This document shows, piece by piece, positions 1 through 11,800 of a stretch of DNA of 64,000 nucleotides. This DNA comes from Bimastos eiseni. Lineage: Eukaryota; Annelida; Clitellata; Crassiclitellata; Lumbricidae. Numbering within the stretch: the first letter of the stretch is position 1; each line of letters starts with the position of its first letter. The stretch covers positions 27,964,267-28,028,266 of the forward strand of contig OY365816.1 in NCBI GenBank assembly GCA_959347315.1, in the 5' to 3' direction. The position numbers and the translations under genes were made by a program. The notes under the pieces were generated by a model. It was not told the origin of the DNA, made no database searches, and worked only from the letters and a program-made list of their open reading frames with translations.

Positions 1-1580
1 TGGACGACCTTTAGTGATTTCTGGGAAATAATTTCTTTGGCGGCTAGCGTCCTCTACCGAAGTTTGAGAAAACGATGAATTCCCGCACAAAGCTATTCAA
101 CTGCGAAGCACTACATGTTCAAAGCCGATTAGCGATAATATTGAAACCTTACAACGTTGACTCGTACATACATATATATTTTCATTTATGTATATATAAT
201 CCTATTCGAGTGTACGAATACATGTAATGTATTTAATATGTATGTATTGGCTAAATACGGATCTATGTACAGTTGTAGGCCTATACATAACAATACGTCC
301 ATCTGTATGAACTAATTCGTAATGTATTTAAAAATCTAACCTATTAGATAAACGTTTACAATTGGAATTAGTTTGTTTTATCAATTAAAACAAGAATTCG
401 GATCAATTTAAAGCTAATCGTTTTCATAAGAATTTTTTTCATTGCAACCGAACTATATAATTTTAAGGCGAGTATAAAAAGAGTCAGAGTGGACCCTGGG
501 TTACAACCCCAGCGCCGACGGGAGCCTGTTCAAAGCGAGGGCCAACCACTTAAGGGCACGATTTTGTATTATGGTTGCGCGGGCAAACTTTCGTCATGGG
601 CTGTTTCCTGGCTTTACTTTGCACCATCTAACGTTGCAATTGTTACGTTAGATGACGCTCCGTCAATTGCATTTTGAGCCGCTCTTGCTTTTGATCGCGT
701 GACAGTCTATTAGGATAGTTGCTGCTAAGCGACACCGTGTGAAAAACAAAGATCATTAGCGTCGCCCTTCTCCTTTAATCAGGCTTGGGACTGGCAGTGG
801 CGGAGTTTGGTCACCAGTTGCCCAAAGACATTCTTTTAAGTTAGCATCTCATGATCCAATAATGATCTATGAAATTTACTAAATAAACGTTTGACGTCGT
901 CTTATGACATAAATAGTCATCGACGACAAGACAGATTTCAATGAAAAGAGAAACTTGTAGTATTATTCACAAGATAGATAAACAATCTCTGACTAACATC
1001 CAATTTTCAACGACATAGTGTGCAGTTGTGTTTTACCCTCCCTATGTCATCTGTGAAACACATTCCGTGATAATGGAATAACGCAGTTGGCGTAAAATAC
1101 TGCTAGTACAGGCTTGAAACGATTAAATAACATTCGCATAACTATAAAATTCCGTTAAAACAATCTTAAGAGCGTTTAATATGTTATTTTGTGGTGGAAT
1201 AAACCGATTCATTATTTTCGGATATTTTTATATTTTCCAATGGTATAATTAACCAATTATATTTTGCCTTTCTTTCCATCCAGTCAAACCATCATTTCTG
1301 GCATTTAAGTGTACATAGTATCCGGGTGTATTTTAAAATATTGAAAAAATTATCGTTGACAGTCTCTATTATTCTTGAAATTCTTCTTCTTCTACTTTTT
1401 CTACTTCGTCTACTTCATATTTTACATACTTCTTATGCATCTTATGCTTTTTCCAGGGGCGTCAATCCACCCCCTGGGTGATGGAGGCAAACCCTCTGTC
1501 CCAATTGTTAGAAAACAAGGAATTCCCACTTAAGATTAAAAAAATATTCCCCTACCTGAAATTTGAGGAATTTTCCTCCG
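1..1580. other. No gene seen; AT-rich upstream DNA
   Basis: Only the SINE tail at 722-812 stands out. The open frame near 489 has no family match or splice support. Confidence 0.5.
722..812 (-). repeat. SINE tail module
   Basis: Reverse copy of the dispersed block CCAGTCCCAAGCCTG...GGCGACGCTAATGATC...CGGTGTCG. The block recurs at least nine times in the window. Confidence 0.6.
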
Positions 1581-1589
1581 GACCCTCCT

Positions 1590-1800
1590 AACTGGACGCC
1601 TCTGACTTCTTCTGCTTCTCCTTCTCCTTCTTCGTCTTCTTCTTCTTCATCATCTTCATCGTCTTCTTCTTCTTCTCCTCCTCCTCCTCCTCCTTCTTAT
1701 CCTCCTTCTTCTTCTTGTCGTTGTTATTGTTGTTATCGCTGTTGTTGTCGTTGTCGCTATTGTTGTCGTCGTCGTTGTTGTTTTACTCGGTAATCATCAT
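1590..1800. repeat. CTT/CCT/GTT trinucleotide tract
   Basis: Polypyrimidine triplets grading into TTGTCG triplets; the open frame across it is low-complexity. Confidence 0.88.
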
Positions 1801-1970
1801 CATTATTATTATCATAATTTATATAATAACACCTCTAAAACGACAAGAAATATAAAAAAATCGATATTCAACAAACGAATTATACAGCCTCAACTTAACT
1901 CTGTAGAATGATAACTTTTCAAGAAATTGATTGACCGAAAAACACTTCCCTAGAAACACGACCAGAAAAG

Positions 1971-2108
1971 ATGGCGGCAGCATTTAAGCAGACGACACCG
2001 TTTTGTTTGAATTCTTTGGCGCGGATTATCTTTCTCGGCAGACGATTGGCTGCCAGTTTGATCGCCTTCTCTGGCAGAAGATACGCGGGCGCGTGCTGTG
2101 TCCATTAG
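1971..2108 (+). CDS. Possible 45-codon ORF with YY1-like start context
   Basis: AAGATGGCGGC at the start codon is the typical YY1 site found at many metazoan start regions. The 45-residue product begins MAAAFKQTTPF, is Arg-rich and has no acidic residue, like a mitochondrial presequence. No donor or family match was found. It may instead be a promoter element upstream of dve. Confidence 0.2.
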   Translation: MAAAFKQTTPFCLNSLARIIFLGRRLAASLIAFSGRRYAGACCVH

Positions 2109-2988
2109 CGCTTATAATAGACGCGTTTGCGAGGCAGGGACGCTGTCGTCTGCTAGATGCCGCTAATGACGACGTTAACCTATGCGCTATGGTTCCCTGC
2201 TCTACATTCAGTTGCGGCGTCGTAATTATAGCAGACAGTCATCGAGTTTAATTGGAGATTCTGGCGTGAGATATCTTACTACGTCATCGCTTCTTGTAGA
2301 GTCAGAAATTACAACGTGAACGCCAGGAACGGTGAGTGAGTAGAGTGCATAAGTAAGCAGGTGGTCTATATTGTGATCAGTTTATGTGGAAAAACTTTGT
2401 ACTGTCAGAGATTCTGTCACGATGTTTATTGTTAAATATAGCATTGTCGAAACTTTGTTTCAACAAATGATGTACGGTCCATGATGTACGGTCACCACCA
2501 CTTTTCGAAAGTTGTCGTTAGTCGTTACCACCACATTTGGGCTCCGTGTTGAAATGGTGTTGTTGTCACATAATAGGGTAATCAACACACTATCGTTAAT
2601 GATTAATTAATTAGTAGCCTCTACTGCAGCCACATCCAAGGCGCAAGGCATCGCTAGATGACGCGCCTAAATCAAGCCATAATTTGACGAGTATATCCAG
2701 AAGACCAGTCTGTAAGACAGACAGGGTGAATGAGGTGAGTTTTAAATTGTGATCGGAAGGACAAGAGCGTCTCAGATACAGGTACAGAGATATTGAGCAT
2801 AACGGACAGATACAGGCAGAAGACCTTTCTCTGGAGTTTTGCCTGTTTCCCAATTCGGCGAAAGAGAGAAAGAGAGCAGTGACGTTACAAAGTCCCTGCG
2901 CCAGAAGTTACTGACTCCTCACCTTGTCAGTTTCACTTGATAATATTACATCAACAAACACAAGAGAGGGAGAGAAAAAGAGAGAGGC

Positions 2989-2991
<3 letters not shown>

Positions 2992-3050
<59 letters not shown>
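2992..3050. repeat. (GA)n microsatellite
   Basis: About 59 bp pure GA. The block behind it (3068-3118, GTCAACAGCC...GTTAAACT) recurs at 35745-35795 and resembles the SINE 3' end. Confidence 0.95.
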
Positions 3051-3053
<3 letters not shown>

Positions 3054-3777
3054 TGACGTAACAACACAAATTTTGAAAACGTCAACAGCCTGTGTTGCTA
3101 TAAGATGTAGTTAAACTTGAATTATAAGCGAACTTTAATGTAAACCTCATACTCAAAGAACGGGGCACAGTTTAAAAGTCTACCTAACATAAATGGGTCA
3201 ATTGAAAACGAAATGAATTTAACTGATGGCACATTTAGGCCTATTGTCTATTATTCGCAAATTTATTTAGTCACTATGGAACGCAGATTGGAATGGTTAA
3301 GATGAGATATATGTTATCGGCCCAGAAGCCGAACAATATCTATCTGTTTCTATCCTGCAAACGTTCTTTAGGGTCGCTTGATGGGATGTCAGTATATAGT
3401 TGAACTAAAATGGCTGAAGACAATTCCATTGGCTAATATGACACCCGAGTGAGGTGGTTTCGCTTGGTCTTCGTATGCCAACACGATGGGGACGACAACC
3501 TTCAACGCAGTTCTATATATAGTTTCTTTGAAGGATCTTTTCTATTTGTTGTCGTCTATAGCAGAACGGGTGAGATACTTAATTAGCCCCAAAAATTGAG
3601 ATGCATGTGGCAACAGTCAAGGACCGCCTCTTGAAATCCATTGAGGGAAATCGCGACCATGTTCTGGAATCTGAGCCGTCTGTTTCCGCTGCCAACCAAC
3701 CCCATTGCGCCCTTCGTCCAGTCTGCGCATGGAAATAGACTGCCTGTCAAGGACGACAGGAACTTTATAACTAGAGT

Positions 3778-3890
3778 TATGTGAAGGCACAAACTCCGTC
3801 GCTGGCAGGCACTTTGCCAGTGCCAGTCCCAAGCCTGGATAAAGGAGAGGGTGACGCTAATGGTCTTTGTTACCACACAGTGTCTTTTCT
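3778..3890 (+). repeat. SINE tail module
   Basis: Contains GTGCCAGTCCCAAGCCTGG, then ATAAAGGAGAGGGTGACG and CACAGTGTC. Same module as at 722 and 21554. Confidence 0.6.
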
Positions 3891-3894
3891 ATTT

Positions 3895-4770
3895 CTATAA
3901 AGTCAATTAAAATTACTCTGTAAGCCATGATGCGGTTTGTCATCTGGCAGGTATTTTATTACTACTCCAGTAAACAAATGTCATCATCATAATTTCATTA
4001 ATATTATTATCATTATTATAATGATGATAACATAGGCAACAACATAAGTAATAAATTCATAAATATTCATTTCTGCTACTTCTGCTTAGACACCTTTTTA
4101 TCGGATACATTCTCGCTATTAAATATTGCTGAACTGTAATAAAGTACTGTGACTAACATATTCCTCAACACATTTGTCATGCCATTAAACCTCAAACAAC
4201 CAACCCTTAAACGAATTAAAAATTTATATGCAGTTGATGTAAAGTCTATGTTGGAACTATGTTTGATTCAATCACAGAGGGTGAACTGATATTCGATTAT
4301 TCACCCCAATATTTAGCAGGCCTACGGCGCTGACGCTCACGCAAGAGAGCAAGGACCCAGTTTAAAAAATAGGTTGGGCTGCTAATTGATCGATTAGGTG
4401 CCTGTGTTTAGCGAGATGAAGGTTCTGATTTAAGCATCAATTGAAGTTACAGAGTTATGGCGATCAATGCAGCGGAGGTAGATCCATCGCTGCATAGCAA
4501 CGGAGGCTGAAGACGCTGTAAGATTACTTTAGGGAAGGTCGTTGAGTAGGTTATTGTGCTCATATTCATGGAGTTATCCTGAAGATTAAGCCTACCATAT
4601 GTCATTTTTACCTCATAGCTAATGCTAGTTGAAAATGATGGCCTTCTGGACGCCATCTTCGGATCTAAGAAACAGCTCCTGTGGATTTTTGAGGACTTTT
4701 AGCATGTTTCTGTACTCCAACTCCTATATCGATCCTGAATAATAATCCAGCTATTACATGTATGACATAT
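3895..4770. other. No gene seen; upstream of dve
   Basis: AT-rich, with ATT/CAT-rich patches around 3960-4030; open frames are short and carry no recognisable motif. Confidence 0.5.
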
Positions 4771-4774
4771 TTCC

Positions 4775-5220
4775 AGAGTCGTATGGTCTCGAGACAGTGT
4801 CTCGGTCTCGAGACGTCTCGAAACAGTTTTTTAGTGTCTCGGTCTCAGAAACCTGCTGTCTCGGTCTCGGTCTCGAGGTAGTGTCTCGCATTTATAGAAA
4901 CTGTCTTGAAGTGAAAGTCTTGTTCTGTCTCGAACAAGAGATCACAATGAGTTTCGCGTTAACTGTCTTAGAATCTTGTGGCAATATAAAAACTGTTTTC
5001 AGGAATTGGTACTATACATGTATACACTACAAGTTTCAAATTGAAATTACGAATAAACCTTATTCCCGAAAACTGATACATTAGTATTTTACATCATTTA
5101 ATATAGGACCACTTGTCTTTTACTGGCTAGTACTGTCTCGTACTGTCTTGGGCCTAGTGTCTCGGTCTCGGTCTCGGTCTTGGTACCTCACTGTCTCTTT
5201 CTCGTCTTGGTCTTGAAGTT
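4775..5220 (+). repeat. GTCTCG hexamer blocks upstream of dve
   Basis: Two clusters (4785-4930 and 5125-5220) of TCTCGGTCTCG, including the palindrome GTCTCGAGAC, about 170 bp before the first candidate dve ATG. Confidence 0.8.
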
Positions 5221-5387
5221 TCAAGTCCTGCATACAACACTGCATATTTCCACCATTTAACTAATGCTCCTGGCCTGTTTTAAAATTGCTTACATGGAGT
5301 ATGTCAGTCCTGCGAATAAGTTTGTTTTCTTTCGCTTCAGTCTGCTCATCAGTCGAGGTCACCTACGTTCCACGATTTCGAACAAAC

Positions 5388-5412
5388 ATGGCGCTACCAA
5401 CTGACGATACGA
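5388..5412 (+). CDS. dve: dve coding exon 1 (start codon)
   Basis: ATG at 5388 lies in a good initiation context (A at -3, G at +4) and encodes MALPTDDT before a consensus donor GTGAGT at 5413. One base is left over, which joins GC of exon 2 to make Ser, so the phase fits. The frame stays open upstream, and another ATG at 5301 would add 29 residues. No homology supports this exon; it is chosen by phase, donor and Kozak context. A TCTG microsatellite begins directly behind the donor. Confidence 0.5.
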
Positions 5413-5776
5413 GTGAGTCTGTTTGTCCGTCCGTCTGCCTGTCTGTCTGTCTGTCTGTATGTCTGTCTGTCTGTCTGTCTCCGCTTTGCCTATTGGATTT
5501 TCATATTAAAACATCTTTCACTTCTTCATTCGTTCATTCGTTAGTTCATTCCTTCCGTCATTTGCGCATTCATTCAGTATAAATCAGTCATTCAGTCACT
5601 CAGTCAATCACATTGTGAGTCAGTGAGTAAGTCAGTCATCGATTCATCCAGTCAGTCAGCCTGTCAAACGCTTCATCAGTAAGTAAGTAAGTCAGCCAGT
5701 CAGTCTATCCTTCAAGCGCCAACCAGTCAGCCAATCAGAGAAATCGGAGCAGAGCGCATTGCATCAATCAGCAGCC

Positions 5777-5812
<36 letters not shown>

Positions 5813-8800
5813 GACGGACAGAGACACAGAGTGACAGAGAAAGAGAGAGAGATACGGAGGAAGAGACAGACAGACAAACAGACGGACAGAGACACAGAGA
5901 TACAGAGAAAGACATAGACAGACAGACAGCAAGAGAAGAGAGACAGGCAGTGACATAGAAAGAGAGCGAGACAGAGACAGAGACAGAGAGCGACCAGCAA
6001 GCGAAGGAATGTCATTCGTTTACCTAGATGGCGCCGCCGTCGCTCCGGTCAAATGTCAGAATTAAATGAAGGTCGGGTGGCAACACCCAAATCCCAAGTT
6101 CTTAGCCCGACGTCCGCGTCTAAGATTAACCTGCCATTGTATCCCATTAAGGGGGCCCGACCATCGCACTCACCGATTAGCCAGGTCGCCGAGAACGAAA
6201 ACCCACCCCCAATCTCCCGCAAAATAATGGAATCTCACGGGGGCAGCCAGCCAGTCCAGTCGGCCAGTCAGTCACCCACCTGGTCAGCCAGCCACCCACC
6301 CAGCCAAGCGCACTGACACCCGCGCGGAGCGGATGCAACAGTTAATGTGACGGGTGTAAGTTGGCGTTTAAAATCCGCGAGATACGCGGGCTTTCGGAGC
6401 CCGATGGACGGATAATCATGCCATTTAGAAAGGATTACTCGCGGCTGACTCTGTCGATCAGCTGGGCCTGGTCAATCCCGATAAAACCGACCTCGGCGGC
6501 GGCGGCGGCGGGCGCCCACCCTGTCGGCGGCCGCGCGGCTGCCGCCCGAAGCCCTCCGGTCGAGACGGGCAAGGAGAACGGAGCCCTCCGCGACGCACGG
6601 CGTTGAAACGTCAACGGCTGCGCCGGTCGTCGTACGGTAATAGAACTTTGAAGTTGCAATATTCACGACCGAGCGGGGATTAGCGTTCAACTTCCTGCTA
6701 CGCCTCGGCTCTCGCTGATCTGCGGCCAAAGGACAGATCAAGCCGGATCAAGCGCAGGTTTTCGACCGGCTAAGCCTCTTTCTTTGACGGGATTTGGCCC
6801 GTGAAATTTGCAATTAAATTGGCGAGGATTGCGTTCGCGGAGGATGATGCTTCTGCTGCTGCCTCTGCCGCTGGGGGGAGCCAGAGAGATGGAAGAGTAG
6901 GAGGAGGAGGAGAAGCAGGAGGAGGAAAGCGAGGATAGGAAAAGGATGAGAGGGAGTATGGATGGATGACAGAGAGCAGCCGACGGTTATTGGAGATGGA
7001 AACTTTCGACGCAGCTGCCTCTCTTGTTCTCTGGGTTCAGCGTGCAATGCTTCTGGAAATAGCTTTTCGAGGCAAGGGAACCAGTCTATTCCATCGTTTA
7101 GTGAACTTCTGGTTGAGCTATACACCAAACTAAATCGCTGCATCTAGAATATATATGTTACAGGCAATGTGTGAAACCAAAGATTTGGTAAAATGCCTAG
7201 ACAATTTGTAAAAAACTTTAAATTTAAAAACTCTGCACTAACCCTACACTAATCCTAACCATAGCCCTAACCCTGCGTCTGACCCTAACAATAGTCCTAA
7301 CTCTAACCCTAACCGTAAATGGATGGTTTTACAAATTGCCTAAAATCTGAAAATCAGGCATTTTATATTGCCTGTAACATTCAACCCCAATTTGGTTATA
7401 ATCTAAGCATAATCTTTACCATACAAACGAATATGAAACTAATTAATTTTGCCCGTAGCTGGATATTGTTCAGTTCCAGTTTTTAAGCGTGAGTTCCACA
7501 AGGAAGCATTATATGCGTAAATACTGGTCTATATTTGTCGATAACAACTGAGTTAAAGTCAAAAGCTGCTGCAAAATTAGGAACGTGCAAGCTCAACATC
7601 TGTTGCTCTCATCTTGCTCGACCGCATTGACCCAACGAAGCGAAATGAACATTTATTTCGATGTCTGAACACCAAATATTTGCGACTTGTAATTGGTTAA
7701 TAAATGATTTACCTATACTTATTTACTTACTTGCTTTTATTAAAAGCCACCATTTTGCCCCAATACATAGTGCGTGTAGAGAACCAGACTAAAGTAATAT
7801 TAATGAGGGCTTCTGCTTTACGCATAACAAGTAGATTCTATCATGACACGCAGACATTTTGGCGTTTTGTAAATTCCTAATGCGTCGCTTTTAACTGGTC
7901 TAAAAATCGTAAGTATCCTGTAGCTTTAAATAATCGCATTTTTCAGGCGAAATAAATTCGAAGTCAATTCCAATTCATTGCATCGTGGAGCAGATAAGGA
8001 GGCAGGACGGCAGACTACATGTCAGCACAACCAATCAGAGTGTTTATATCCGAGAACACGACACTTACGTCATCGTGCCTGGCAGAGCGCCAATTGGTGA
8101 CCTAGTTCGCATCGCCCTAGTTAGAATTGGCTACACGGCTGCAGAGGGGCTAAGAGCTAGAGGTGACAGAATTTTCTATTTCTAAAGAGGCATTTAAATA
8201 ATTAGTTTGAACTAACAGCTTTCGCTTACTGACTTAATTCTATTCTGTTTTATTCTATATATACTATCCTAATCTGTTCTAATCTATCATGCTGTTTTAT
8301 TCTATTCTATTCAGTATACTAAGTGACTCATAAATAACCTCCCTGCGCATACGATGCATGGACTTTTTTCTTCTGAATCTTAAATCAGTTTGAACTTGGG
8401 TAGTGCGCAAAAAATTGTGTTGGTTTGCTTCACACTTAAAATAAATAAAACTAGAAAGGTTCAGTTTATATAACTAGTTGGAGCCTACATATTGTGAAAA
8501 TTCTTCTCATATCTAGTATCACCGCTACCTTTCGTGGACACTGTAGCCAAATTGTTATAGCGCTCACCTTTTATTGCGGAGAGTCTCAGGTTCGACCATC
8601 CTCTTCCTCCTCTGAGACGTTCATTTGCTGTATAAGGACTTTGAGCAAGTCCTTCGTTCACGATAACTCCTCCGCTGCTTGCACTTTTGCGACAAGCCTG
8701 GACGAAATAGGAGGGCGACACTTATGATCTTTGTTCACACAGTTGCATCACACAGTTTCGCCAAATTGCGACTACTTCTTCACTCACAATTTCCAAGCGC

Positions 8801-11800
8801 CTTCAATTGAGCTTGGCGCCTGATAAATTACGATCGTAATAACTATATTTTAAGGCTAGGCTCATCCCAACTTCAGTCTGAATCCATCCTTAGCTTGAAT
8901 TAATCTTTCGGTTAAATTTTTCATTCATTTGGTTGACACTTACATGTGTCTTGAATCTTAGGCTACATTCAAGTAAAGAACTGGAAGCCGTTGTCGTTTG
9001 AGGCGATTACGGACAACTTGGATGCAACTGTGGAAGAAATACTGGGAGATCTTCTGCCAGTGGCAACGCTATGGGTTCGACTCACGAGGTGACTATACCA
9101 CACTCACACGATCAAACATCTGTCTAAGCTAAGCACTTCTATAGCTTCTGTTTCATGTCGCTTAAGGCATCAATCACCACTTTCCGATACTCGACCATAA
9201 CTACACCCGCCTTAACAGCTACTCTACCTCCAATGACTCCTGGAAATCGGAATCTGATCTCCCACGGACTACCCTTTGGACAACCGCCTCTGAATCGATG
9301 CAACGCTCGTGAATAAACTGGTGCTCTGCGCTTGGCTTTCGAGTGACGCTTTAGAACTTTGGAGATTACGATTACGATGACGAACAGTCGCCAGTATGAA
9401 ATTTAGACGGCATATTCCATGGGATGTCTGGTCAAAAGTAAGTAAGTGATCATGTTCCTTATTGAACAATTGCTAATGGTGCATTGTATTGTACACAACT
9501 AAACAGCCTTTTGCCGCACGTCTTGTCGTACGCATTACGAAATTTGTCCATGTCTGTTGCCATATGCTGCATATGCTCCATTGACTCCCCTCCAGCAGCA
9601 GATCTCGTACCGTATCATCGCTTTGGTATGGTGGTCCTTGCTGGGTCTCATCCCTGCCTTTCTTCGCAATCCCTGCTAATCTACTTAGAGTGCACCGGTC
9701 GCCGCCCTCTCTGCTCTAGGCCTACTGAGCGAGGCTCTCTCAGTTTCCCATTTTTGCAGAGAGTTTAAGAATCGTATCATCTCACCAATTAATTACAAAA
9801 TTATGATCTACAATACTTCGCCGGCGGGCGATTAGTATCAACCGAATGCTTTCAGATTTTGCTGGATGTGGCCTATCTAGAGTTTAACGACAGCTTTTGA
9901 CAACAGAAGCCGTTGCAGTCGACATAAATGTCCTTGGCATATTACAGCACTTCAAGCATAGGTTCGGAGAAGAAATGCACAGCGCTCTACCTTTTATTCA
10001 TAACAAGGAAGGTGTTTCATAATAAAATGCTACTATTACTTATATAACAAATCTCAGACTTAAACACGTTCGAAGTGTTCACAATAATTAGACACCTTGT
10101 TTAAGATTCAGATTCGCCCTATAAGTACCTGTTCTTTACATTTCTAAGTCGTGAGTGCTGCAATATGCCAAGCAAATTTCAGTCGACGGCAACGGCGTCT
10201 GTTGTCATAAGCTGTCGTGTGACTCTGAATCCACCTTCATCGACACCTAACTCCGCCACTGGTAGTACTCGGCAAGTGCCAGTCCCAAGCCTGGTTAAAG
10301 GATTTGAGTTGGGCGACGGAAACGGTCATTATTACCACATAGTGTCGCTAAACTGCAACTAACACCACCAACATTGACACCTCAAGACTTGTTTTTGCTC
10401 GGGCCTGGATCGGGAGCGTATCTGAGTAGTCGTCTTGAAGAGGCGCTAATATAGCTGTCACAGCAATATTAAATTCATATAAATTCAATTCAGTAAATTC
10501 AATGTAAAGTTGGGACAGTTTTGGACGGTGTGTTTCGGACGCTGTGCATTTATTTTCACTGGAGCACGTATATTGTATATATTTCAAATTGTCGTCAACG
10601 GCCATTAATGTCATACGACGACGTTAAATCTTGGACTAGAGAAAAGAAACATCTTTGTGAACCACTTTCCTTCCTATTGCTGTCACTTAAAGGCGAATCT
10701 GAGACTTAAATGGGGTGGCTAATTTTTCTGACATGTGCACAACAATTAGACACCTCGTTTAAGATTCAGATTTCCCTTATAAGTACCAACCTTACCAGTT
10801 GGGCTGTATATAAAAACCTCGAATTGGATCCAGAAGTTATATATGTATTTATGCTTGCAAGCAAGCATACATACCCACATACACCCATGCATACATACAT
10901 ACAGTGTTGGGATGAGTTAACTCATATGAGTTGAAGCTCTCGAGTTAACTCAATTGCTGTGATTTCTGAGTTTGAATTAACTCACTTCAAAGAGTGCAAG
11001 TCATGAGTTTGATTTAATTCATATTTTCTGTGAGTTTGAATCATAATTATCAATTTTAAAATCTACTCGTCACTCCACACATCATCATGTTGAAACAAGC
11101 CGGAAGGCGGCGTGGTTCGCGGCTACGGTGGCAGGAGTCGAGACAGTTTTTTGTCCGGTGCCTGAATGCCAAGTCATCCTATGTCGCAGCTGAAGTTGCC
11201 CCCTCTAAACTCCCCTTATTTTCAACAGCTTTAAATCGCACGTCCTTGTTTTTTTTATTCCCCAATAGCTTTCTTCAATCTTTTTTTTCTTTTTCCACGA
11301 TGTTCTCTTCACTTCTCCGCTCTAATTGCTCTCTTCCAATCGTCTTTAAGACTTCCCTCGTTGCTTCCAACCTTTCCCAAAGTTTCTCCTCACCGCAACC
11401 CCTACTTCCCGATCCCCAAGACACCCCCCAATACGTCCTCTTGACGTGAGACAGCTCCAAGCGCGATCTCTGCGCTAAGCGGCCTCTATTCGACCATATC
11501 GTTAATAAGAGATTAGGCGCAGTTGGAGGACGCGCCGGCATTAATTCCGGGCAGGTTCGCGGACTTAGCGGATCACTCGAGATTCAGTCTGCCTAATCCT
11601 TGCCCGACGCCGCTAAGGTATTGCCGGACAGCGGCCCGGTCGGACCTGACGGCTACAAGATGCGATAGATTTAATTAAGCGATGAAGGAAAGATGTTAAG
11701 CTCGTAACCCGAAAATTGCCCGTCGAAAATTTCAATGAAATAGAGCCAAGGTCTTCGGACACACGTCCGGCCGGCTACGTGCGGGAATTTGTGGGGTTAC

